NCBI GenBank assembly: GCA_963785565.1
Contig: CAWAVV010000026.1
Location: 1-64,000 of the forward strand
Reading direction: 5' to 3'
Length of the DNA stretch: 64,000 bases
DNA from: AP-15 sp963785565
Lineage (GTDB): Bacteria > Pseudomonadota > Alphaproteobacteria > ATCC43930 > CGMCC-115725
Part shown: positions 25,967-35,094 of the stretch, piece by piece
Layout: every line of letters starts with the position of its first letter
Position numbering within the stretch: position 1 is the stretch's first letter
Notes under the pieces: model-generated
What the model was told of the DNA's origin: nothing
Database searches by the model: none
The model's input: the letters and a program-made list of their open reading frames with translations, nothing else
Program-made: the position numbers and the translations under genes

Positions 25967-26722
25967 ATGGCTTCGATTGCATCGCCGCGAGGCTTGCAGG
26001 CGCTCGTCACGCGCCCCCGCGAGGCGGCGGCGGCGCTCGCGACGGTGCTTGCGGCGCGCGGCATCGAGGCGTTAATCGAGCCGGTGATGGAGGTCCATTT
26101 CCGCGCGGTAGCGCTGCCTGATCTCAAGGGTGTGCAGGCGGTATTGTGTACCAGCGCCAACGGGGTGCGGGCATTGGCGCGGGCGAGCGCCGAGCGCCGG
26201 CTGCCGCTTCTTGCGGTCGGCGACGCCACCGCAGAGCGGGCCCGCGCCGAGGGCTTTAGCTCGGTCGCGAGCGCCGGCGGCGATGCCGGCGACCTGGTTC
26301 GGCTGGCGGCGGCGCGGCTCGATCCGCGCGAGGGGCGTCTGCTCCATGTCTGCGGCAGCGCCGTTGCCGGCGACCTCGCCGGCGATTTGCGCCGGCGCGG
26401 CTTCGCCGTCGAGCGCAGGATCCTCTATGAGGTCAGGCCGATCGCGGCGCTGAGCCCGGCCGCGACTGATGCGATACGCTCGGGCGCGGTCGATTTCGCG
26501 CTGTTCTTCTCGCCGCGCACGGCTGCGATCTTTGCACGGCTGGCGAATGATGGCGGGGTGGCGAGCGGCTGCCGGACGATAACGGCTCTTTCGATCAGCA
26601 CAGCGGCCGATGCCGCGCTCGGCACCCTGCCGTGGCGGGAGCGATGCATCGCCGACAGGTCGGAACAGCAGGCGCTGCTCGTGGCGCTCGACCGTCTCCT
26701 CGCCGAGCGGCGGCCGGACTGA
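25967..26722 (+). CDS. hemD: Uroporphyrinogen-III synthase
   Basis: 251 residues of the HemD two-domain fold. Family marks are VTRPREAAAALATVL at the start, the LCTSANGVRALAR segment and FFSPRTAAIFARLA in the second half. It closes and inverts ring D of hydroxymethylbilane in haem and tetrapyrrole synthesis. Followed by mitofilin-like and hemY genes, the common alphaproteobacterial order; the expected hemC partner is not upstream (a SIMPL gene diverges there instead). Confidence 0.88.
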   Translation: MASIASPRGLQALVTRPREAAAALATVLAARGIEALIEPVMEVHFRAVALPDLKGVQAVLCTSANGVRALARASAERRLPLLAVGDATAERARAEGFSSVASAGGDAGDLVRLAAARLDPREGRLLHVCGSAVAGDLAGDLRRRGFAVERRILYEVRPIAALSPAATDAIRSGAVDFALFFSPRTAAIFARLANDGGVASGCRTITALSISTAADAALGTLPWRERCIADRSEQQALLVALDRLLAERRPD

Positions 26723-26739
26723 GCCGGGCGAGCGGTACG

Positions 26740-27945
26740 ATGTCCGAAGAACTCGGTGACCGGCCCCCCGAGGATCGCGGCATACCGCCGGTCGAACCGC
26801 AACCGGCCGCGATCGACGAAACCCCGCCCGCGAGCCGCGCCGAGGCTGCGGCCCACACCCCGGCCGCCGCGACATTTCGCCAAGCTGCGTTGTGGATTGC
26901 GGCGCTGCTGGTCGTGGTGATTGGCGGAGTGGCGCTGTCGCCGTTCTGGGCTCCCGTCATGGCCCCGTTGTTGCCGTGGGGCGCGAAGCCCGCGCCGGCA
27001 GCCGCAGACGCCGCCGCGCTCGCCGCCCGAGTAACCGCGCTCGAAGCGCTGCCGGCGCCGGCCACTGTCGATCTCGATCCGATCAGATCGGCGCTGGCGG
27101 CCCAGGCGCAGCTCATTGATCGGCTGCAGGCGGCACTCGCCACGCAAAGCCAGAACCAGGCCGCGGCCGCGGCGGACAAGACCGTTGTGCAGCAGCTGAC
27201 CCAGCGGGTGGCAGCGATCGAGGCACAAGTCGCGAGCAAATCCGCCGAAAGTGGAAGGCTGGAGCAAGAGCTGGCTCGGCTCAGCACTGCCGCCAACGAC
27301 CTCGGTGACCGGCTTTCGGCGCTGGAGCGGCGGGTAAGCGCGCAGGGCAGCACCGATCGGACCGGCACCGCCCTGTTGCTGGCGGTGCTGCAGATGCGCG
27401 AAGCGATCGAGGAAGCACGGCCTTTCCCGGCGGCTTACGACGCATTTAAAGGCCTCGCGGGCGACGATGCCGCGCTGCTCGCCGGCGCCGCGCCGCTTGC
27501 GCAAGCCGCTCGCGACGGCGTTGCGAGCCAAGCCGTTCTGCGTGCACGGCTGGACAACGTTGGAAGTGACATCGCCCGCGCCAGCAAGCCGGCCGGCAAG
27601 CTGCGGTGGTGGGAACAGGCGCTCGACCGCGTCAAGCGATTGGTCACCATCCGGCGGATCGGCGTTGCGGCGCATGCCGGCCCGGAAGCGGCCGTCAGCG
27701 CCGCCCAATCGGCGCTGGCGGCCGGTAATCTCGCCGCCGCGGTCTCGGCCCTCGGTTCGCTCGACGGGGCAGATACCGAGTTGGCGCAGCCCTGGTTGCG
27801 GCTGGCGCGCGACCGGCTCGCGGCCGAAGCAGCGCTCGCGCGTCTTCAGGAATTGCTGGCGGCCCGCCTCGGCGCAGCTGCGATGCCGTCCCCGGCAGCT
27901 CCTCCGGCCAGCCCGTCGCTGCCGACACCGCGCGCGCCATCCTGA
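26740..27945 (+). CDS. Mitofilin-like inner membrane protein (COG4223)
   Basis: 401 residues from the ATG at 26740. A proline- and acid-rich N-terminus, one membrane helix (LWIAALLVVVIGGVALSPFW), then a long coiled-coil region (from about 95 to 220) and a C-terminal helical domain. This is the bacterial relative of Mic60/mitofilin found between hemD and hemY in alphaproteobacteria and linked to intracytoplasmic membrane shape. Its stop overlaps the hemY start (TGATG), so the genes are translationally coupled. Identification rests on architecture and context. Confidence 0.8.
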   Translation: MSEELGDRPPEDRGIPPVEPQPAAIDETPPASRAEAAAHTPAAATFRQAALWIAALLVVVIGGVALSPFWAPVMAPLLPWGAKPAPAAADAAALAARVTALEALPAPATVDLDPIRSALAAQAQLIDRLQAALATQSQNQAAAAADKTVVQQLTQRVAAIEAQVASKSAESGRLEQELARLSTAANDLGDRLSALERRVSAQGSTDRTGTALLLAVLQMREAIEEARPFPAAYDAFKGLAGDDAALLAGAAPLAQAARDGVASQAVLRARLDNVGSDIARASKPAGKLRWWEQALDRVKRLVTIRRIGVAAHAGPEAAVSAAQSALAAGNLAAAVSALGSLDGADTELAQPWLRLARDRLAAEAALARLQELLAARLGAAAMPSPAAPPASPSLPTPRAPS

Positions 27946-29450
27946 TGCGTGTGATCCTTGCGCTCGCCGCCATCGCGGTTGTTGTCGCAGCGGCGGTTTT
28001 CTTCGCCGACAACCCGGGTCAGGTCAAGATCGTCTGGCAGGGGTGGCAGGTCGAGAGCTCGGTTGGCGTTTTGATCGCCGCTGCAATCATAGCGGCGGTC
28101 GCCGTTGTGCTGCTGCTATGGCTGTTGTCGCGGGTTCTCGGCAGCCCGCGCGCATTTCTGCGATGGCGGCGCGAACGCCGTCGCCGCAACGGATATCGGG
28201 CGCTGACCCGCGGGATGGTCGCGGTCGCCGCCGGCGACCCGGAAGAGGCGCGGCGTTGTGCCCGCAGAGCCGAGGCGCTACTCGCCGAGCCGCCCTTGAC
28301 CCTGCTGCTGTCCGCCCAGGCGGCTCAGCTCGGCGGCGACGAGACCGCGGCAAAAAAGTTCTTCACGACGATGCTGGACCGGCCCGAGACCGAATTTCTC
28401 GGCCTGCGCGGGCTGCTAAATCAGGCGTTGCGCAAGGGGGACCGCACTACGGCGCGCCGTCTCGCCGGCCGCGCCGCGGAACTCAGCCCAAAGACGCATT
28501 GGCCCGTGCTGAGCCTATTCGATCTCGAAATACGCGACGGGCACTGGGAGGCGGCGCGAGACACCCTCGCCCAGGCCGTCAAACACCGCGTCGTCGCGCC
28601 CGCCACCGCCCGTCATCATCACGGCGTGATCCTGTACCAACTGAGCCTCGAGGCGCTGACGCGGGGCGATCGCCACCGGGCATTGGCCCTGGCGGCGGAG
28701 GCGCAGGGGCTGGCGCCGGACCTGGCGCCCGTGGCGGCACATCGGGCGCGTCTGCTGATGGAGGATCGACGGACTGCGCGCGCGGCGAAGGCCGTAGAGC
28801 GCGCCTGGCAGACAGCACCTCATCCGCAGCTGGCGCAGGTTTACGGCGCAATCTGGGAGAGTGACACGCCGCTGGCGCGGGTGGCGCGCTTCGAGCACCT
28901 GGCCGCCCGGAACCCCACGGCGCTCGAAAGCCATATTGCGCTGGCGGAAGCGGCGCTGGCGGCGCAGCTCTGGGGCGAGGCCCGTCGTCATCTCGAACGC
29001 GCATTGGTGGCCGATCCACCGCCCGCCGCGCCGATCCCCGCGAACCCGATACGGACCTTGCCGATGCTGTGGGCGCCTGGATCTGGCCAAACTCCACCTA
29101 CGGCGGTGACGGAGGGGACGGGTGGTGAAATCAGCCGCCCTAGCGCGCGCCTTTGCCTGATCATGGCGCGGCTCGAAGAGGCCGAGCACGGCGATCTCCG
29201 CCGCATGCGCGAGTGGCTCGACCGCGCCGCCGGGGCGGCTCCGGATCCGCGCTGGGTGTGCGCGAGCTGCGGCGGCGAGAACCTGGATTGGCATTCGCTG
29301 TGCCCGCGCTGCGGCAGTTTTGACGCGCTCGCCTGGCGGACCCCGATCTGGGTCGTTTCGGAAGGGCGCGCGGTCGATGGCCGACCGGCCGCCGCGCTCG
29401 CCGGATTACAGCCGCCCGCGCTGCGGACTGGGGAGGCGGCCGGCGGTTGA
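27945..29450 (+). CDS. hemY: HemY-like TPR membrane protein
   Basis: 501 residues. Two N-terminal membrane segments (VILALAAIAVVVAAAVFFAD and VGVLIAAAIIAAVAVVLLLW) are followed by the HemY_N signature and TPR helices through to about 430. The C-terminus carries a zinc ribbon (CASCGGENLDW, then CPRCGSFD), typical of the alphaproteobacterial form. A role late in haem synthesis or in membrane complex assembly is proposed for the family. Coupled to the mitofilin-like gene. Confidence 0.88.
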   Translation: MRVILALAAIAVVVAAAVFFADNPGQVKIVWQGWQVESSVGVLIAAAIIAAVAVVLLLWLLSRVLGSPRAFLRWRRERRRRNGYRALTRGMVAVAAGDPEEARRCARRAEALLAEPPLTLLLSAQAAQLGGDETAAKKFFTTMLDRPETEFLGLRGLLNQALRKGDRTTARRLAGRAAELSPKTHWPVLSLFDLEIRDGHWEAARDTLAQAVKHRVVAPATARHHHGVILYQLSLEALTRGDRHRALALAAEAQGLAPDLAPVAAHRARLLMEDRRTARAAKAVERAWQTAPHPQLAQVYGAIWESDTPLARVARFEHLAARNPTALESHIALAEAALAAQLWGEARRHLERALVADPPPAAPIPANPIRTLPMLWAPGSGQTPPTAVTEGTGGEISRPSARLCLIMARLEEAEHGDLRRMREWLDRAAGAAPDPRWVCASCGGENLDWHSLCPRCGSFDALAWRTPIWVVSEGRAVDGRPAAALAGLQPPALRTGEAAGG

Positions 29451-29527
29451 GGCCATTGGGCCCATCCCTGTCCGGGTCGCAAGCGGCTTGGCGCGGGCAA
29501 CGGAACACGCTATCAGTGAGTGGCGTG

Positions 29528-29602
29528 GCCCCGGTAGCTCAGCGGTAGAGCAACCGCTTCGTAAGCGGTAGGCCGTCAGTTCGAATCCGACCCGGGGCAC
29601 CA
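29528..29602 (+). tRNA. tRNA-Thr (anticodon CGT)
   Basis: 75 bases including an encoded CCA. The acceptor stem pairs GCCCCGG (29528-29534) with CCGGGGC (29592-29598), followed by A and CCA. The D arm contains GCTC...GAGC, the anticodon stem ACCGC/GCGGT holds loop TTCGTAA (anticodon CGT, decoding ACG), and the T loop is TTCGAAT. One A-C mismatch is present in the T stem. Confidence 0.95.
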
Positions 29603-29729
29603 TTTATTGTCCGAGATCGGCTGAACAGCGCCCGCGCCGTAGTTTGGGGATGCGGACGCGGCGTGACGCGCCGTCGCCGGCCGGAACTGCATGATCTCCC
29701 GGATCACGTCGGGACAGCGCGCAGTCTGG

Positions 29730-30341
29730 TCAGATCGCCGCCGGCTCCTTTGCGCCGCCGAAGGTCGGGTAATCGGTGTCGTCGACCAAGGCTTCGTCGC
29801 CTTCGGTCGGCAGCGCCTCGGCGTAATCGAGCGCGCCCTGAATATCGGACCCCCAGACCTCGCGCGGCAGCTCGTACAGCACCTCGACGCCGTACCCGTT
29901 GGGGTCGCTGATGTAGAGGCTGTGCGTCATGCCGTGATTGACGCGGCGGTGGAACTTGACGCCCTTTTCGCGAAAGAAGGCGAGCTGCTTCAGCCACGTC
30001 TCGCGGTCGGGCATCGCGATCGCGATGTGGTTGATCGCGACCGGCGTCTTGAACATGTCCCAATCCGCGGGCGGGGCCGGCAGCTCCGGGTTCTCGCACA
30101 GCGCGATGTCGTGATGGTTCATCTGACCGCCATGATCGCCGCTGTAGAAGCGCATTTTGCCGCCGCGTCGGGCCGATACGCCAACTTGCTTGAAGCCGAG
30201 GATCTCGGTCCAGAACCGGTGCGACTCCTCGATGTCGCGCACGTTGATCACCAGGTGATTGAGGCCCGCCGGGGTCGCCGCTTCCGCTGGCGCCGTCGGA
30301 ACGACCCGAGATGTCCCGTCAGCCATGATCATGCTCCGCAA
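29730..30341 (-). CDS. VOC (glyoxalase/extradiol dioxygenase) family protein
   Basis: 203 residues with two beta-alpha-beta-beta-beta modules. Metal ligands are likely the His of GLNHLVINV, the His of AINHIAIAM and the Glu of YGVEVLYE. The core HRFWTEILGFKQVG is typical of the superfamily. Could be an extradiol-type dioxygenase or lyase in the nearby aromatic or xenobiotic gene set. Starts at 30332 or 30326 (MADGTS) are also possible; none has a clear ribosome site. Read convergently with the tRNA gene. Confidence 0.8.
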   Translation of the reverse strand: MRSMIMADGTSRVVPTAPAEAATPAGLNHLVINVRDIEESHRFWTEILGFKQVGVSARRGGKMRFYSGDHGGQMNHHDIALCENPELPAPPADWDMFKTPVAINHIAIAMPDRETWLKQLAFFREKGVKFHRRVNHGMTHSLYISDPNGYGVEVLYELPREVWGSDIQGALDYAEALPTEGDEALVDDTDYPTFGGAKEPAAI

Positions 30342-30512
30342 TGCTGGGTGATTGTTTCAGCCGCCAATTATAAAACGGCGATCCGCAATGCGCTACCGGC
30401 TTCGCCGATCGGCCGGGTCCGGCGGTCGCACCTGCCGTCCGGGCCGCTCGGAGCTTTTCGCGAGCGTCCCGGTATGCAAGTTTGTCCTCGTCGTGTTTAG
30501 GGAGGCAAGCTC

Positions 30513-30821
30513 ATGCGGTTCCTGGTCAAGGTTTCGTTCCCGGTCGAGGCGGGGAACGCGGCGGCAAAGAAGGACGGGTTCAAAGTGATCCAGACGATCC
30601 TCGCACAACAAAAGCCCGAAGCCGCCTACTTCATCACCGATGGCGGGCGCCGCACCGGCATTCTGATCATGAATATGACGGATGCGTCCGATCTCCCGCG
30701 AATTGCCGAGCCGTGGTTTCTGGCATTGAACGCCAGCATCGAGGCAACCCCGGCTATGATCCCCGAGGATCTGGCAAGGGCCGCGTCGGCGATCGAACAA
30801 GCGGTGAAGGCGTTCGGATAG
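30513..30821 (+). CDS. Small conserved protein, DUF3303-like
   Basis: 102 residues, MRFLVKVSFPVEAGNAAAKK start, predicted ferredoxin-like alpha/beta fold (ILAQQKPEAAYFITDGGRRTG then ILIMNMTDASD). Preceded by GGGAGG. It resembles short stand-alone proteins annotated as DUF3303 or 'panthothenate synthetase-like', but no function is established. It lies between the VOC and Rieske genes, converging on the latter. Confidence 0.6.
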   Translation: MRFLVKVSFPVEAGNAAAKKDGFKVIQTILAQQKPEAAYFITDGGRRTGILIMNMTDASDLPRIAEPWFLALNASIEATPAMIPEDLARAASAIEQAVKAFG

Positions 30822-30844
30822 TCGCCGCCGCCTCTGTTACTTGC

Positions 30845-31318
30845 TTACAGAGGGATCACCAGCAGGGTGTCGATTTTTTGGCTGTCGAGGATCACCAGAC
30901 GCTCGACGAAGCGGTAGGGCTCGGCCGCGATGTCGATCCGGTCGAGACAGCGGCCGGCGGCGAACAGGCTCATCTTGCCGTCATGCATGATGCGCACGGC
31001 GATGAAGTTCGAACGGACCTCGGCCACTCCCTTCTCGATCTTGCCGACCCGGATCGGGCCGACGATGTGGCGGTAGCGGTGCGGCTCGAAGATGTTGGCG
31101 CGGCGCAACGCCAGCACCCGGTCTTTCAGCATGCCCCGCGATGCGGCGTAGACAACGCCGTGCCGATACCCGGCCTCATGGCTTTGGCGGCTGGTGATCA
31201 GGTAACGGCACTTCTCGACAAAGAAATCCGGCCATTCTTCGAGCCGGTCTTCGTCGATGCACTCGGCATAGGCGGCGAGCAGCTCGTGGATACCGAGCCG
31301 CACCGCAATGTCGTCCAT
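30845..31318 (-). CDS. Aromatic-ring-hydroxylating dioxygenase beta subunit
   Basis: 157 residues from the ATG at 31318 (preceded by AGAGGG); an ATG at 31342 overlapping the alpha-subunit stop (ATGA) is an alternative. SnoaL/NTF2-like cone fold of the small subunit: LLAAYAECIDEDRLEEWPDFFVEKCRYLI, then conserved HRYRHIVGPIRVG and ending with DSQKIDTLLVIPL. It has no cofactor of its own and supports the alpha subunit encoded directly upstream. Confidence 0.85.
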   Translation of the reverse strand: MDDIAVRLGIHELLAAYAECIDEDRLEEWPDFFVEKCRYLITSRQSHEAGYRHGVVYAASRGMLKDRVLALRRANIFEPHRYRHIVGPIRVGKIEKGVAEVRSNFIAVRIMHDGKMSLFAAGRCLDRIDIAAEPYRFVERLVILDSQKIDTLLVIPL

Positions 31319-31338
31319 GACGCGCCCTCTTTTGCCCG

Positions 31339-32583
31339 TCAATCGCCCATCATCGCGCGGTATTTCTTCCAGAAGCCGCGGATCGCCGCTTCGCTCGAAC
31401 GGAAGGGCTGCGACTGGGCGTCGTAGCCGCCCATCATCACCACGCCGCTGTCGTCGTCGTTGAAACGCAGCGCGCGCTGCACGAAGCCGCCGACACAGCC
31501 ATCCTCCATCGAGATATAACCGGCGGCGCCGACCAGATTGCCCTGGCGCAGCCGGCGCTCGGTCATCGCCTCGTCATCGTCATCGAAGCCGAGATGGATC
31601 CAGTCGAGCTCGGTCTTTTCGAGACCGCGCGGCTGGATTACCCGCACCGCGATCGAATTGCGGATCTGCTGCAGGATCATGCCCGGGAAAATGGTCAGGA
31701 TCTGCACCGAAACGCTGTCGCCATATTCGTCGATCAACTCGACGACCGAGGGGTCTTCGAGGCGCATATCGGTGTCGGAACGCAGCCCCTCGCGCTGGTA
31801 GTCGGCGTCCTCGGCGGCGTAGTCGAGCTTGGCCTGGCTGAAATGATGCCCGCCGCTGTCGTCGATATGAATCCCGCCCGGCATCGATAACCGGTTGATG
31901 CGGAACGTCGTCAGGAAGGCGTGCAGGATGCTGGCGTGATAGGTGTCCTTGGTGTTTTCGAAGTAAAGCTTCCAGTTATTCGGCAATACCTGGGTGCTGC
32001 GGCCGAGGATATGGGCCGGCCGGTTGAGCACGCGGCGGATGCCGCCGACGACTTGCGGGCCGAGATAGGTTTCGAGATCGGGCGCGCTTTGACTGAAAGT
32101 GCCGAATACGAGGCCGGCCAGCTCGGCGACCCGCAACCGCGGCAGATCGTGGTCGTCCTTGCGGAATTCGGGCGGCATCCCGCCTTGCCTCTTGACGCCG
32201 CGCTCGAAGGCGACGCCGGTCAATTTGCCGGCGAGGTCATAGGTCCAGCCGTGATAGATGCATTTAATTTCTTTGGCGTTGCCCTGGCGCTCGATGCACA
32301 ACAAATTGCCGCGATGGGCGCAGCGATTGGCAAAGGCGCTGATACTTCCATCGGTATCACGGGTTACGACTACCGCGGTCTCGCCAATCGTCGTGGCGAC
32401 GTAGTCGCCGGCATTCGGAATCTCCGCGGCGAGGCACAGAAAGCTCCAGGCCGGGCCCTTGAAGATCCGCTCCTGTTCGAGCCGGTATTGCTCGGGGTCG
32501 GTATAGAGGCGGAACGGGACCTCGCTCAAACCGTTCGAGGGCCACGAAATACCCCGCATCGCCTCGGCGCCGAGTTCGGACAT
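31339..32583 (-). CDS. Rieske aromatic-ring-hydroxylating dioxygenase alpha subunit
   Basis: 414 residues. The Rieske [2Fe-2S] ligands are C88/H90 (CAHRG) and C108/H111 (CIYHGWTYD). The mononuclear iron site is H216 and H221 in DTYHASILH with the bridging D213, so electron transfer between subunits is expected to be intact. It would add O2 to an aromatic or related substrate using a ferredoxin and reductase, neither of which is encoded nearby. Overlaps the beta subunit gene if that starts at 31342. Substrate not predictable; benzoate/anthranilate-type oxygenases are the nearest in feel. Confidence 0.88.
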   Translation of the reverse strand: MSELGAEAMRGISWPSNGLSEVPFRLYTDPEQYRLEQERIFKGPAWSFLCLAAEIPNAGDYVATTIGETAVVVTRDTDGSISAFANRCAHRGNLLCIERQGNAKEIKCIYHGWTYDLAGKLTGVAFERGVKRQGGMPPEFRKDDHDLPRLRVAELAGLVFGTFSQSAPDLETYLGPQVVGGIRRVLNRPAHILGRSTQVLPNNWKLYFENTKDTYHASILHAFLTTFRINRLSMPGGIHIDDSGGHHFSQAKLDYAAEDADYQREGLRSDTDMRLEDPSVVELIDEYGDSVSVQILTIFPGMILQQIRNSIAVRVIQPRGLEKTELDWIHLGFDDDDEAMTERRLRQGNLVGAAGYISMEDGCVGGFVQRALRFNDDDSGVVMMGGYDAQSQPFRSSEAAIRGFWKKYRAMMGD

Positions 32584-32804
32584 GCTGCTGCCTCCTGCTT
32601 GCGATAATGGCAGCCATCATAGCAGGAAGAGGGTCGGCAGGGGATATTTGCTTGCCGGAAATCCGATCGCTGACGTTGCCCGCCGAGCCGGCTGGCGTAA
32701 GGTGATGTGCGTCGGTCGTCTTTACACTATGGTTAACTACTCGGCGCCGGTTTCGTGCAACCTTGCAGGCGCCTGCATCCGAGAAAGCATCTTGGGAGGA
32801 AGCC

Positions 32805-33770
32805 ATGTTCAACAGCGCCGTGCTCGACTTGGCCATCGGATTGGTCTTCTGTTTCCTCACCGTCAGCCTGGCGACGGGCACCATCGTCGAAGCGATCGCG
32901 TCATTCCTCGCGCTGCGGGCAAAGACCCTGCGTCTAGGCATAGGCCAACTCCTCAACAACTCTAATTTTACCGGGCTGGCGAAACAACTTTACGACCATG
33001 CCGCCGTTAACCCGCAGGGTTCCGGCTCCGGTACAGCCTCCAGTGCCTTTCAGAAAACCGATCCGGCCTATATCGACCGACAATTGTTTGCCCAAGCGAT
33101 GTTGGACATCCTGAAAATCTCGCCCGAATTCGCGGCCAATCCGGCAGCCTCACCCACCATGGCAGACCTAAAAGCCGCCGTCGACGGGGTTCTCCAACTG
33201 CATCCCGATCCGCAAATCCAAAATTTGCTGCACGGAATTATTGAGCGGTCGGTCGGCGATCCCAACAAGATAAAAGCCGAGCTGGTGGCGTGGTTTGACA
33301 ATGCGATGGATCGGGTCAGCGGTTATTACAAGAGGCGGACGCAGCTCGCATCCTTCGTTGTGGCGCTCGTCCTTGCGGGGCTGCTGAACGTTGATGCCGT
33401 ACACGTGGCGACGGTGTTGTGGGAGCAGCCGAAACTGGTAGAGCAACTTAAGATTTCCGCCGCCACAACCGCAGACACCGGCACCGCAGTGGCGGGCGGG
33501 ACCGGTGCTCCGGCGACCGATGTCAAGGCTTTGCTCCAGCAGATCAACACGACGCTTCCAATTGGCTGGCAGAATGGGCGTTTGGCAGTTACTTTTTGGC
33601 CCTTTGACGCCCCGGTTTTCCTTCTCGCCCTGATCGGCTGGCTGATCACCGCGCTCTCGACCTTGTTCGGCGCACCGTTCTGGTTCGACCTGCTGCAGAC
33701 CTTCATCCGCCTCAAGGGTACTGGTCCGAGCCCGGTGGAAAAGGTCGACGGAAAGGGGGCAGCCGCCTGA
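32805..33770 (+). CDS. Membrane protein of unknown function
   Basis: 321 residues from the ATG at 32805, which follows GGGAGGA at good spacing; a start at 32763 is rejected. One N-terminal membrane helix (LDLAIGLVFCFLTVSLATGTIVE, about residues 7-29), a soluble region of about 150 residues, then two membrane segments (FVVALVLAGLLNVDAV, VFLLALIGWLITALSTLFG) and an ending rich in FWFDLLQTFIRLKG. Resembles a widely spread uncharacterised family. No catalytic motif seen. Confidence 0.7.
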   Translation: MFNSAVLDLAIGLVFCFLTVSLATGTIVEAIASFLALRAKTLRLGIGQLLNNSNFTGLAKQLYDHAAVNPQGSGSGTASSAFQKTDPAYIDRQLFAQAMLDILKISPEFAANPAASPTMADLKAAVDGVLQLHPDPQIQNLLHGIIERSVGDPNKIKAELVAWFDNAMDRVSGYYKRRTQLASFVVALVLAGLLNVDAVHVATVLWEQPKLVEQLKISAATTADTGTAVAGGTGAPATDVKALLQQINTTLPIGWQNGRLAVTFWPFDAPVFLLALIGWLITALSTLFGAPFWFDLLQTFIRLKGTGPSPVEKVDGKGAAA

Positions 33771-33891
33771 CCTTGGTCAGCGTGGTTGAGCTGGACCGGT
33801 CCGCAACGCTGCCGCGCCGGGAAATCGCTTGCCGCGGCCGGCCCGATCATCGACGATCGGCCCGAGCAGGCATTCCGCCGGAGGGCTCGGC

Positions 33892-35073
33892 ATGGACGAT
33901 CTCTATTTGCGCAGCGGTATTTTTCTAGCGCCGTTCCACAATCACGACGAAAACCCGACCTTGTCGATGGAACGGGACCTCGAACTCCTCGAGCACCTCG
34001 ACCGGCTGAACTATCACGAGGCGTGGATCGGCGAGCATCATTCGGGCGGTTTCGAGCTGATCGCGTCCCCGGAGATGTTCATCGCCGCCGCGGCCCAGCG
34101 CACCCGCCACATCCGCCTCGGCACCGGGGTCGTCTCGCTGCCGTACCACAATCCGTTCATGCTGGCCGACCGCATGGTGCAGCTCGACCACATGACCCGC
34201 GGCCGGGCGATGTTCGGGGTCGGCCCGGGCGCGCTCGTCCATGACGCGCTGAAGATCGGCATCGATCCGGGCGACCAGCGGCAAATGATGAACGAGGCGT
34301 TCGACGTCATCGTCCCGCTGCTCAAAGGCGAAATCGTCACCCGCAAGACCGGCTGGTTCAACCTGACCGGAGCGCAATTGCAGTTGCGCCCCTACACCCG
34401 CCCGACGATGGAACTGGCGGTGGCGGCGGCGCGATCGCCGTCGGGATCTCTCCTTTCCGGCAGATACGGCGTCGGCATGCTGTCGATCGGCGGCACCAGC
34501 CCGATGGCGATGGAGCGCCACACTGCCAATTGGGGGCTCTACGAGGAGACCGCGCGGGCAAACGGGCATGTTCCCGACCGCAAGAATTGGCGGGTCGTCG
34601 GCATGTTCCACATTGCCGAAACCCGCGAGCAGGCGCGCAAGAATGTCCAATTCGGCGTGCAGGCCTTCGCCAATTATTTCCGCGATGTCGCGACCTTCCC
34701 GATCATCCCGCCCGATGTGCCGGACCCGACCGACTGGCTGATCGAAACCGGCACCGGCTGCATCGGCACCCCCGACGACGCGATCGCCTATGTCGAGCGG
34801 CTGATCGAGGGCTCCGGCGGGTTTGGCGTGCTGTGCGAGCTGGCCCAGAACTGGGCCGATTGGGACGCGACCAAAAAGCATTACGAGCTGATGGCGCGCT
34901 TTGTCCATCCGCATTTCCAGAAGAGCCGGGAGTTGCTGCGCGGCAGCTACGATTTCGCCACCAGCCGGCACGTTGACTTCACCGGCCAGGCCGCCGCCGC
35001 AATCCAGAAGGAAATCGACCGGCACGCGGCGGCCAGCGCCGACTCGCCCCCGCACCGCGACGCCGCCGAGTAG
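33892..35073 (+). CDS. LLM-class (luciferase-like) flavin-dependent monooxygenase
   Basis: 393 residues from the ATG at 33892, preceded by GGAGG. TIM-barrel bacterial luciferase fold: EAWIGEHHSGGFELIASPEMF, IRLGTGVVSLPYHNPFMLADRM, RAMFGVGPGALVHDA, and the FMN-phosphate segment near LLSGRYGVGML. Similar to limonene monooxygenase-like and alkane-type LLM enzymes. Uses reduced FMN and O2 and needs a flavin reductase not seen in the window. Followed by an aminotransferase and a hydratase in the same direction, suggesting one catabolic operon. Confidence 0.85.
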   Translation: MDDLYLRSGIFLAPFHNHDENPTLSMERDLELLEHLDRLNYHEAWIGEHHSGGFELIASPEMFIAAAAQRTRHIRLGTGVVSLPYHNPFMLADRMVQLDHMTRGRAMFGVGPGALVHDALKIGIDPGDQRQMMNEAFDVIVPLLKGEIVTRKTGWFNLTGAQLQLRPYTRPTMELAVAAARSPSGSLLSGRYGVGMLSIGGTSPMAMERHTANWGLYEETARANGHVPDRKNWRVVGMFHIAETREQARKNVQFGVQAFANYFRDVATFPIIPPDVPDPTDWLIETGTGCIGTPDDAIAYVERLIEGSGGFGVLCELAQNWADWDATKKHYELMARFVHPHFQKSRELLRGSYDFATSRHVDFTGQAAAAIQKEIDRHAAASADSPPHRDAAE

Positions 35074-35094
35074 CAGGACCATCAGGCATCGGCG

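Noticed and set aside
29528..29602. tRNA-Thr as the attachment site of an integrated element
   Set aside because: No integrase and no repeated tRNA 3' end were seen on either side.
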